Below, piece after piece: positions 1 through 5,034 of a stretch of 5,262 bases of DNA (positions are counted from its first letter, which is position 1; each line of letters opens with the position of its first letter). The position numbers were made by a program, and so were the translations under genes. The notes under the pieces were generated by a model. It was not told the DNA's origin. It did not search any database and worked only from the letters and a program-made list of their open reading frames with translations. Source of the stretch: an uncultured bacterium (GTDB taxonomy: Bacteria > Bacillota > Limnochordia > DTU080 > JAAYLA01). The DNA lies in the NCBI GenBank assembly GCA_937983075.1, contig CALKAQ010000162.1, forward strand, positions 1 through 5,262, read 5' to 3'.

Positions 1-57
<57 letters not shown>

Positions 58-80
58 GCGATCAGTGAAGTGCATTTTTT

Positions 81-109
81 ATTATACGTAGCATACGGTG
101 GTTTGTCAA
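81..109 (-). promoter_or_regulatory. Consensus sigma-A promoter of the initiator tRNA
   Basis: On the minus strand TTGACA (104-109) and TATAAT (81-86) are separated by exactly 17 bases (87-103), so both hexamers and the spacing are perfect matches to the housekeeping sigma consensus. Transcription should start near 71-74, leaving a 5' leader of about 15 bases for RNase P removal before tRNA base 1 at 57. Such strength fits a stable RNA gene. Confidence 0.93.
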
Positions 110-148
110 CACCATCTGTTAGTACGTGATCATTGTTTGGACGACCGC

Positions 149-175
149 GAGCGGACACCGCGCCGGTATCCGCTC
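149..175 (-). other. Stem-loop just after the rhodanese gene
   Basis: The arms at 149-159 and 165-175 form an 11-bp stem with one G-U wobble around a 5-base loop. It begins 11 bases past the rhodanese stop codon, where a transcript end is expected. There is no U-run on either strand after the stem, so it is not a canonical intrinsic terminator. It may mark the 3' end of the mRNA or protect it. Confidence 0.4.
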
Positions 176-186
176 AATCGGCCGTA

Positions 187-501
187 TTATTCTTCGGAAA
201 CGACTACAGTTTTTCCTGCTGCCTCCCAAGCCCGAAATCCTTCCATGACTTCAACGTCATAGCCGTATTCTTTTAACGCTTTGGCGGCGGTCACGCCACT
301 GGTGCCTCCGCCGCAGTAGGTGACTAGAAGCTGGTCCTTCGGCAAATCCGGAGGATTTTCTTTGATTTTAGCCACGGGGATGTTGATTGCACCAGGAACA
401 TGGCCGGCCTTGTAGGCTTCGGGTTTGCGTACATCGATGATCGTAATCGGTTTGCCTTCCAATTGCATTTGTTCCAGTTCGCCGGGTGACAAGCGAGCCA
501 T
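187..501 (-). CDS. Single-domain rhodanese-like sulfurtransferase
   Basis: This 104-residue protein is one complete rhodanese domain with no signal peptide, so probably cytoplasmic. Visible family marks are IDVRKPEAY (22-30), GHVPGAINIP (33-42), a catalytic-loop cysteine C63 in TYCGGGTSG, and the closing EGFRAWEAAG (87-96). Such proteins move sulfane sulfur from a donor such as thiosulfate or a persulfide onto the loop cysteine and then to an acceptor; the donor here is unknown. The loop keeps the usual length (C-x-x-G-x-R-S-x-x-A-A pattern), but the usual Arg and Ser are S68 and G69, making it glycine-rich and uncharged. The ATG at 499-501 is chosen because AGGAGG lies about 10 bases upstream (512-517). 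The gene follows the 68-residue gene by 97 bases, with a possible promoter and operator between them. Confidence 0.93.
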   Translation of the reverse strand: MARLSPGELEQMQLEGKPITIIDVRKPEAYKAGHVPGAINIPVAKIKENPPDLPKDQLLVTYCGGGTSGVTAAKALKEYGYDVEVMEGFRAWEAAGKTVVVSEE

Positions 502-523
502 CCTTGCTTTGCCTCCTCATGTG

Positions 524-551
524 TACCGAAACTTATATAGTTGCTTCGGTA
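524..551. promoter_or_regulatory. Inverted repeat over the rhodanese -10 box, candidate operator
   Basis: TACCGAA (524-530) and its exact complement TTCGGTA (545-551) are separated by 14 AT-rich bases. The half-site centres are 21 bp apart, about two helical turns, and the dyad centre falls on the candidate -10 hexamer at 534-539. This geometry suits a dimeric repressor. Alternatively, if transcription starts further upstream, the arms would form an RNA hairpin. No regulator gene is adjacent. Confidence 0.35.
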
Positions 552-564
552 TCCAAGCGTTCAA
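534..564 (-). promoter_or_regulatory. Possible promoter of the rhodanese gene
   Basis: On the minus strand TTGAAC (559-564) and TATATA (534-539) are reasonable -35 and -10 matches, but the 19-base spacer is longer than optimal. Transcription would begin near 527, giving a leader of roughly 25 bases that contains the ribosome binding site. It would let the rhodanese be expressed separately from the 68-residue gene upstream. Confidence 0.35.
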
Positions 565-598
565 GCCTTCAGCGGATCGAAAAACATCCGTGTTGCGA

Positions 599-805
599 TC
601 AAAAAATCGTTTCGCTGCCATACATATATCCTTTGGCTGTCGGATCGGATATGGCTTGCAGCTCATCCAAGTTTTCGAGCGCGAGTCGGTACTCGTCCAT
701 CAGTTCGGCAGCGGTGAAATGCTCCACTTCAATGGGATCGTAAATGCCTTCTTGGATCAAAAACTGTTTGGCTGCTGCGATTCGTTCAGGTGTAATATCG
801 GTCAT
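599..805 (-). CDS. Small acidic protein of unknown function (68 residues)
   Basis: I do not recognise this protein. It starts MTDITPERIAAAKQ at the ATG at 803-805, chosen because GAGGAGGGT (811-819) lies 5 bases upstream; the frame stays open further upstream to 865, but that extension has no ribosome binding site. The product is acidic, lacks cysteine, has no signal peptide or membrane segment, and looks mainly helical (PERIAAAKQFLIQEG, then TAAELMDEYRLALENLDELQ) with a less ordered tail ending YGSETIF. It is transcribed in the same direction as the rhodanese 97 bases downstream, so the two may be partly co-transcribed, and it is divergent from the TPR-like gene. The clear ribosome binding site makes it a real gene; the function is open. 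Confidence 0.75.
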   Translation of the reverse strand: MTDITPERIAAAKQFLIQEGIYDPIEVEHFTAAELMDEYRLALENLDELQAISDPTAKGYMYGSETIF

Positions 806-902
806 GATGCACCCTCCTCGACGATTAGTGTGCCCCGTCATACCGGAGGGTGTGCACGCGAACACTGTGCGTATTGAGAAATGTCGGTTTTAGAAGGAAT
901 AG

Positions 903-921
903 ATTTTCATACGACGAAAAT
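903..921. promoter_or_regulatory. AT-rich dyad in the divergent intergenic region
   Basis: ATTTTC (903-908) and GAAAAT (916-921) form a perfect 6-bp inverted repeat around ATACGAC. It lies about 40-60 bases before the expected start of the plus-strand gene at 978, the usual place for an activator site or an UP element. The evidence is only symmetry and position; a 6-bp AT-rich dyad can arise by chance. Confidence 0.22.
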
Positions 922-949
922 AACCAAGCACAAACAGGTGACTACTCGG

Positions 950-955
950 TATAAT
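950..955 (+). promoter_or_regulatory. Perfect -10 box of the TPR-like gene
   Basis: TATAAT matches the sigma-A -10 consensus exactly and lies 22 bases before the TTG start. No convincing TTGACA lies 16-18 bases upstream (927-932 reads AGCACA), and there is no extended TG element, so this promoter may need an activator. Transcription would start near 962, so the leader would be only about 16 bases, just enough to hold the ribosome binding site GAGGTGA at 962-968. Confidence 0.55.
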
Positions 956-977
956 GATATCGAGGTGAAACAAGCCA

Positions 978-1217
978 TTGGCTGAAGCGAACCAACGTAT
1001 CGGGCTCCGTCTCCGCCTTTGGATAAGCTTGTTGCGTGCAAGTCCAACGAATTTGCGCGAAAAAGCTGTCCGATTGATGCGGAAGGGCGACGATTTGCGT
1101 CAGCAAGGTCGCCATGACGAAGCCCGAGTGTTATATGCTCATGCTCTTGACGTAACGAATGAAACCGGAGTGCACCATGTGCGAAAGCAGTTGCTAAAGC
1201 GATTGGATTCTTTTTAA
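978..1217 (+). CDS. Small basic protein with one TPR-like helical hairpin (79 residues)
   Basis: The start is TTG at 978-980, set by GAGGTGA at 962-968 with a 9-base spacer. Residues 30-63 fit the tetratricopeptide pattern: G37, L40, A49, Y53 and A56 occupy TPR positions 8, 11, 20, 24 and 27, with QGRHDEA as the typical turn. A single TPR unit is rarely a full fold, so the flanking helices (residues 6-21 and 65-77) may cap it or the protein may pair with a partner. The product is rich in Arg and Lys. Residues 9-20 are partly hydrophobic but too short and too basic to be a clear membrane segment. The gene is monocistronic, divergent from the 68-residue gene, and ends 35 bases before a strong terminator. 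Partner and role are unknown. Confidence 0.8.
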   Translation: MAEANQRIGLRLRLWISLLRASPTNLREKAVRLMRKGDDLRQQGRHDEARVLYAHALDVTNETGVHHVRKQLLKRLDSF

Positions 1218-1252
1218 AGGTTACCGAGCGTTGTTGATGATGTCGTCTCAGA

Positions 1253-1287
1253 GGCTGTCCCGATGACACTGCGGGACAGCCCTTTTT
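1253..1287 (+). terminator. Rho-independent terminator of the TPR-like gene
   Basis: GGCTGTCCCG (1253-1262) and CGGGACAGCC (1272-1281) form a perfect 10-bp stem with a 9-base loop, followed by C and five T (1283-1287). It lies 35 bases after the stop codon at 1217 and closes the plus-strand unit. Confidence 0.94.
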
Positions 1288-1620
1288 AGTGCTGTTCTGT
1301 TTATCGGGGCAGCTTGAGTGTGGCATCTATACGGAGTGGGTGTTACATCAAGTGCGGAGATGCTCGGAGCGGTTTGCATCACGCTCCATCCGCATCCGCA
1401 GCGTCCTCATGCCTGGTTCGTGGTCAGCTCGGATGCTGCCCGTGGCGCACGTAGGCCTTCTTCCGTACAACGCTCCTCCAAAAGTCCCATAACGGAATGC
1501 ATTCGTACAGCCCCGGCAATAGTGCACGTCGATTGTGCGCGAAAATGTATCACTCCGTCATTCCGTCCAAACGTTTGTGCAGCCTCGTCACAAATGCAAT
1601 GTACTAAATGACATACCCAC

Positions 1621-1639
1621 CACCACTGCGGCAGTGGTG
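1621..1639. repeat. Perfect 8-bp inverted repeat upstream of tex
   Basis: CACCACTG (1621-1628) and CAGTGGTG (1632-1639) are exact complements around a 3-base CGG loop. No T-run follows on either strand, so it is not an intrinsic terminator. It lies about 100 bases before the tex start and could be a protein binding site or a leader hairpin. Confidence 0.5.
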
Positions 1640-1672
1640 CCCAAACAGGCCCTTGCCGACTGATGCCGAAGT

Positions 1673-1707
1673 GTATGGGCGCATACCATCGCGTATCATG
1701 GTGATGC
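1673..1707 (+). promoter_or_regulatory. Two competing dyads in the tex leader
   Basis: GTATG (1673-1677) can pair with CATAC (1682-1686). Overlapping it, 1681-1689 can pair with 1698-1707 as a 9-bp stem with one bulged base and an 8-base loop. The two foldings share bases 1682-1686 and are therefore mutually exclusive. They end about 20 bases before the tex ribosome binding site. Whether this region is transcribed is not known. Confidence 0.25.
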
Positions 1708-1740
1708 AATCACGGAAATTTGCGGTAAAGGGTGCCGAAC

Positions 1741-3957
1741 ATGGGCTTGACGATTGATGTAAACAGCCTGGGAAAAACGTTTGGCGTCAGCGGCACGGCC
1801 ATTCAGGCTGCGATTGAGCTTTTGGATGCCGGAAACACCGTGCCGTTTATTGCACGCTATCGGAAGGAACAAACGGGTGGTCTCGATGAAGAGCAGCTGC
1901 GGCGGTTGGCCGATGAGGTAGCAGCGAAACGTGCGCTGGAAGAGCGGCGGGCCGAAATTCTTTCCTTGCTCGAACGGCAAGGAAACCTCAGTCAGGAACT
2001 TGAAAAGTTGATTCTTGCAGCAGAGACACTGCAGCAGCTCGAGGATTTGTATCGACCGTATCGGCCGAAACGCCGCACTCGAGCTTCGACGGCACGTGAG
2101 CGAGGGCTCGAGCCATTGGCCGATTGGCTGCAGGCGCGGCATCCAGGCGATCCGCGGGTGGAAGCGGCGAAATACGTCAGCGATGAAGTCCCCGATATTG
2201 AGAGCGCACTGCAAGGTGCGCGTGACATCTTGGCTGAACGCCTCAGTGATGATCCGCACGTTAGAGAACAAGTGCGCAAATTGACGTGGAAATACGGGGC
2301 GTTGGCGGCAGAGCTCCTGGAGCATGAGCGTGCCGATCATTACCGGGCCTACAGCGATTACGAGGAACCTTTGCAACGGGTTGTGCCCCACCGGGTTTTG
2401 GCGCTCAATCGTGGCGAGCGGGAGGGAGCATTGCGCGTCAGCGTCCGGGTTGATGCCGAACGTTGCATCGCTGCGGTTGAGAAGGTCGCGCTGTCCGGAG
2501 CGTTCGGAACGCTGCATGCCGCTGAATTGGCTCGATACCGCTCGGCGGCGCAGATGCCTTGTCCGTCGGATGAACATCTTCGAGCGGCGGCGCAAGATGC
2601 CTATAAACGCCTCATCGCCCCCTCGATTGAGCGAGAAGTGCGCCATGAGCTCACTGAGCGGGCACAAGAGCAGGCACTGTCGGTTTTCCGCTCGAACTTG
2701 AGAGCACTGCTGCTGCAGCCGCCATTGCGCAACCATGTCGTCTTGGGACTTGATCCGGCTTACCGAACCGGTGTCAAAGCAGCGGTGGTCGATCCTACAG
2801 GACGTCTGTTGGAAACGGGCGTCATCTATCCAACTCCGCCGCATGAACGCATACAGGAAGCAGAAGCAGCCATGACGCAGTGGGTGCGACGCCATAAAGT
2901 CACGGCCATCGCCATCGGCAACGGAACGGCGTCGCGTGAAACGGAACGTTTCGTCGCACAGTGGCTGCAGCGTCTTCCGGAGTCCGAGCGGCCCGGCTAC
3001 GCCATCATCGACGAAGCTGGTGCTTCGGTGTACTCAGCGTCTCCGTTGGCACGGGAGGAGTTTCCGGATCTCGATGTCAGCGAGCGCAGCGCAGTATCCA
3101 TCGCCCGCCGCTTGCAGGATCCTTTGGCGGAACTCGTTAAAATCGAGCCGCGTTCACTCGGGGTCGGGCAATATCAGCATGACGTCGATCCCAAACGCTT
3201 GGAGCATGTATTGGGCGGTGTGGTGGAAGACGTCGTCAACCAAGTAGGGGTCGATTTGAACACAGCCTCGGTTCAGCTGCTTTCCTACGTAGCAGGCTTG
3301 ACGCCGGCGGTGGCGGCGAATATCGTTGCCCATCGTCAGGAGAACGGTCCTTTTCGTCGCCGAGCGGATTTAAGAGCAGTCAAGCGGCTTGGGCCTCGCA
3401 CTTTCGAACAATGCGCCGGATTCCTACAAATTCCTGATGGCGTCGATCCGCTTGACCGGACGCCCATTCATCCCGAATCGTACGGCGTTGCCACGCAGCT
3501 GCTTGAAACTCTTGGGCTGCGGGTGGAACAAGTGGCCACCGACACGGCGACGGTAAGGGCTCGACTCGACGCCTTGTCGGATGCTGACATTCCAAGACTG
3601 GCCGAGCAGCTGAATTGTGGTGAGCCGACATTGCGTGACATCATCGCTGCGCTGAAGCGCCCTGGACGTGATCCGCGTGAGGACATTCCGCCGCCGGTTC
3701 TGCGCGCCGATGTGTTGGAGCTGAGCGATTTGCGTGCGGGGATGATTTTGGACGGCACCGTGCGGAACGTGGTGGACTTCGGAGTCTTCGTGGACATTGG
3801 GGTCAACCAAGACGGCTTGATCCACATATCGGAGCTTGCCGACCATTTTGTACGGCATCCATTGGAGGTGGTGTCGGTCGGTCAGGTGATTCGCGTTCGT
3901 GTGCTCGAAGTTGATCTCGAAAGGCAGCGCATCGCTCTCAGCCGCAGAGGGATCTAG
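1741..3957 (+). CDS. tex: Tex/YdcI family RNA-binding transcription accessory protein
   Basis: This 738-residue protein matches Tex along its whole length, within the usual 720-780 range. In order: the N-terminal helical region with TVPFIARYRKEQTGGLDE near 34-52; the YqgF/RNase H-like domain from about 332, with GLDPAYRTGVK and later AIGNGTASRETERF; the YSASPLAREEFPDLD and SIARRLQDPLAELVKI stretches; helix-hairpin-helix units around 490-640, with GVDLNTAS at 502-509; and a C-terminal S1 domain from about 663 (GTVRNVVDFGVFVDIG). Tex is a cytoplasmic nucleic-acid-binding protein linked to transcription and RNA metabolism, found in most bacteria. I prefer the ATG at 1741 over the GTG at 1732 because AAAGGGTG (1727-1734) is 6 bases from the ATG but abuts the GTG. 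No frameshift or missing domain is seen. It stands alone and converges with the thioredoxin-like gene. Confidence 0.97.
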   Translation: MGLTIDVNSLGKTFGVSGTAIQAAIELLDAGNTVPFIARYRKEQTGGLDEEQLRRLADEVAAKRALEERRAEILSLLERQGNLSQELEKLILAAETLQQLEDLYRPYRPKRRTRASTARERGLEPLADWLQARHPGDPRVEAAKYVSDEVPDIESALQGARDILAERLSDDPHVREQVRKLTWKYGALAAELLEHERADHYRAYSDYEEPLQRVVPHRVLALNRGEREGALRVSVRVDAERCIAAVEKVALSGAFGTLHAAELARYRSAAQMPCPSDEHLRAAAQDAYKRLIAPSIEREVRHELTERAQEQALSVFRSNLRALLLQPPLRNHVVLGLDPAYRTGVKAAVVDPTGRLLETGVIYPTPPHERIQEAEAAMTQWVRRHKVTAIAIGNGTASRETERFVAQWLQRLPESERPGYAIIDEAGASVYSASPLAREEFPDLDVSERSAVSIARRLQDPLAELVKIEPRSLGVGQYQHDVDPKRLEHVLGGVVEDVVNQVGVDLNTASVQLLSYVAGLTPAVAANIVAHRQENGPFRRRADLRAVKRLGPRTFEQCAGFLQIPDGVDPLDRTPIHPESYGVATQLLETLGLRVEQVATDTATVRARLDALSDADIPRLAEQLNCGEPTLRDIIAALKRPGRDPREDIPPPVLRADVLELSDLRAGMILDGTVRNVVDFGVFVDIGVNQDGLIHISELADHFVRHPLEVVSVGQVIRVRVLEVDLERQRIALSRRGI

Positions 3958-3971
3958 GAAGGCAGCCAACC

Positions 3972-4000
3972 AAAAAGGGGCGTCCACCATAGGCGCCCCT
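3972..4000 (-). terminator. Rho-independent terminator of the thioredoxin-like gene
   Basis: Bases 3976-3984 and 3992-4000 form a 9-bp GC-rich stem with one G-U pair and a 7-base loop. On the minus strand it is followed by TTTTT (3972-3976, one T shared with the stem), making a canonical terminator 22 bases after the stop at 4023. On the plus strand the same stem lies 18 bases after the tex stop but is followed only by a weakly T-rich tail, so it may stop tex transcripts less efficiently. Confidence 0.9.
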
Positions 4001-4022
4001 GAATTGCTTTGCATTGCGATGA

Positions 4023-4466
4023 TCAGCTTTCTTGCGCCGCCGTTTCATCGGGAGGACCAAACCACTTCTCAAACACGGGCGGCACTTCGTGGGGTTCGGC
4101 AGCGTCGGTTCGGTCGACTTCCTGGCCGTCTTTGATCAACACCATAATCGGTGAAGTATCGAGCTTCCACGTTTCGCGCAGGTGTTCATAGCTGGGAATG
4201 TTGACCTCATAAAAGTCTGCTTTCGACCTGTATTTGGGCACAAGGACCTGGAGTGTGCGATTGAGCTTTTTCGTCCAGCCGCAAAAATCTTTGCCGAACT
4301 TAATGACAACGGGTTTGTCTGCTTCGCGGATCACTCGCTCGATGCCGGCAGGGTCCAAGGATTCGAGCCCGCTCGGCACCCGCTTGGTATAGTCGCAGTC
4401 GATGTGTTCTTCCAGCAGAGCGGCCAGATCCAAGTTTGCGTCGGGATTGTGAATGGGTTCGCTCAT
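4023..4466 (-). CDS. Thioredoxin-fold protein with single-cysteine CGWT active site
   Basis: With the ATG at 4464-4466 the protein has 147 residues. From about 40 it follows the thioredoxin fold: KPVVIKFGKDFCGWTKKL (51-68) is the central strand and active-site loop, FYEVNIPS (85-92) the next strand, and TSPIMVLIKDGQEVDR (104-119) carries the presumed cis-proline P106. The usual WCGPC is FCGWT, so only the first cysteine (C62) remains. The other cysteine is C24 in the N-terminal extension. Family knowledge suggests disulfide or mixed-thiol chemistry, but a standard dithiol mechanism is excluded unless C24 helps. There is no signal peptide, so it is probably cytoplasmic. The frame stays open upstream to a TTG at 4514, but that start has no ribosome binding site and would put the strong one inside the gene. 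It has its own promoter and terminator. Confidence 0.88.
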   Translation of the reverse strand: MSEPIHNPDANLDLAALLEEHIDCDYTKRVPSGLESLDPAGIERVIREADKPVVIKFGKDFCGWTKKLNRTLQVLVPKYRSKADFYEVNIPSYEHLRETWKLDTSPIMVLIKDGQEVDRTDAAEPHEVPPVFEKWFGPPDETAAQES

Positions 4467-4474
4467 TGACGGAT

Positions 4475-4510
4475 CCGGCTGACGCGGTGGTTCAGCCGGG
4501 CACCTCCCTT
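4475..4510 (-). promoter_or_regulatory. Distant ribosome binding site plus bridging hairpin of the thioredoxin-like gene
   Basis: On the minus strand AAGGGAGGTG (4501-4510) is a strong Shine-Dalgarno sequence; its GGAGGTG part matches the anti-Shine-Dalgarno exactly. It ends 34 bases before the ATG at 4466. Between them CCGGCTGA (4492-4499) and TCAGCCGG (4475-4482) form a perfect 8-bp stem with a 9-base loop. If folded, the spacing shrinks to 9 bases (4467-4474 plus 4500). No in-frame start codon exists between the TTG at 4514 and this ATG. Confidence 0.6.
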
Positions 4511-4531
4511 GCAATGCATGATCGCACTTTC

Positions 4532-4562
4532 AGTATAGCATACAGCGCGACAGGCGGCCCAA
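4532..4562 (-). promoter_or_regulatory. Extended -10 promoter of the thioredoxin-like gene
   Basis: On the minus strand TGCTATACT (4532-4540) is an extended -10 element (TG, one base, then TATACT, five of six consensus bases). A partial -35, TTGGGC, lies at 4557-4562 with a long 19-base spacer; extended -10 promoters need little -35 match. Transcription would start near 4525, giving a leader of about 60 bases that contains the ribosome binding site and hairpin. This start point leaves only about 11 bases before the TTG at 4514, which argues against that codon. Confidence 0.65.
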
Positions 4563-4575
4563 CGGCTCTAAATGC

Positions 4576-5013
4576 CTATGCGGAGACGATGAGATAAAAG
4601 TTGGCGATGGGTTGAGCGTTATGGTAGATGGTCAGTCGGTATTTGCCGGTTTGGTTGAAACGCACGTCGGACCATTCGACCCAAAGGGCCTCAACCCAGT
4701 TGTCTCGCTGCGCCTGCACCGGACGCATTTGCATGCTCTTGATTTCGTTGCCGCGCGGATCAAACAGCTTCATCGAAAATTCGTGCGTTCCTTGGTCGAC
4801 TATCACTTGAGTCAGCGTATGGAACGACGCGGTGCCGGGTTGGAAGCCGATGATGAGTTCCTGTGCGAAAAATCCGCCGCCTTGATCTCGGATGACTCGA
4901 GTCGTGAAGACGTGATTGACGATTTGGGCCTGCGTTCCTTGCGCTATCGAAGGCTGTAAAGCAAGAGCGCAGCCGAGTGTGGCAAGCAGCAACAGGATGG
5001 ATAGTTTGCGCAC
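4576..5013 (-). CDS. Small secreted protein of unknown function
   Basis: The 145-residue product starts at GTG (5011-5013), set by AAGGAGGAG at 5019-5027 with a 5-base spacer. Residues 1-24 are a classic Sec signal peptide: basic MRK, a hydrophobic core (LSILLLLATLGCALAL), and a likely cleavage after SIA (24). C15 in TLGC is a poor lipobox, so a soluble exported protein is more likely than a lipoprotein. The mature part of about 120 residues has no cysteine and alternates short hydrophobic strands with polar turns (QELIIGFQPG, TQVIVDQGTHEFSMKLFDPRG, GKYRLTIYHNAQPIANFYLIVS), which suggests a small beta-sandwich. I do not recognise the family. It lies 21 bases after the preceding partial gene and is probably co-transcribed with it; no promoter is seen between them. 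Confidence 0.85.
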   Translation of the reverse strand: MRKLSILLLLATLGCALALQPSIAQGTQAQIVNHVFTTRVIRDQGGGFFAQELIIGFQPGTASFHTLTQVIVDQGTHEFSMKLFDPRGNEIKSMQMRPVQAQRDNWVEALWVEWSDVRFNQTGKYRLTIYHNAQPIANFYLIVSA

Positions 5014-5034
5014 GGGTGCTCCTCCTTCTTTCGC

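Larger units (their letters stand above)
1288..1740. other. Non-coding stretch before tex, no supported gene
   Basis: About 450 bases without a convincing gene. Open frames exist on both strands, but none has a ribosome binding site at a proper distance or a recognisable product. Small symmetric elements are present: GGAGCG/CGCTCC at 1366-1387, the palindrome GAATGCATTC at 1495-1504, and the stronger dyads nearer to tex that are listed separately. I could not identify a good sigma-A promoter for tex. The stretch is long for an intergenic region in this window; a degraded gene or a small RNA cannot be excluded. Confidence 0.5.

Noticed and set aside
149..175. Intrinsic terminator for the rhodanese gene
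   Set aside because: The stem is strong, but no U-run follows on either strand, so it is listed only as a stem-loop.
907..1326. A 139-codon minus-strand frame opposite the TPR-like gene
   Set aside because: It runs across the plus-strand promoter, ribosome binding site, gene and terminator, all of which are well supported, and lacks its own start signals.
1318..1709. Open frames of about 100 codons on each strand in the non-coding stretch
   Set aside because: Neither has a properly placed ribosome binding site or a recognisable product, and composition is unlike the real genes. A decayed gene remains possible but cannot be shown.
1696..2895. A 399-codon open frame antisense to tex
   Set aside because: It is fully covered by the well-matched tex gene, has no recognisable domain or ribosome binding site, and is rich in Arg, Ser, Cys and Phe as expected for an antisense shadow of a GC-rich gene.
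3424..4014. A 196-codon open frame antisense to the tex 3' end
   Set aside because: It overlaps the helix-hairpin-helix and S1 coding part of tex, crosses the terminator hairpin, and has no family resemblance.
4467..4514. TTG at 4514 as start of the thioredoxin-like gene, adding 16 residues
   Set aside because: There is no ribosome binding site before it, it lies about 11 bases from the predicted transcript start, and the added residues (rich in Pro and Arg) would encode the strong ribosome binding site itself.
4957..5013. Lipoprotein signal with C15 in the secreted protein
   Set aside because: The residues before the cysteine are T, L and G; the -3 and -2 positions do not fit a lipobox well, while a standard SIA cleavage site follows at residue 24.
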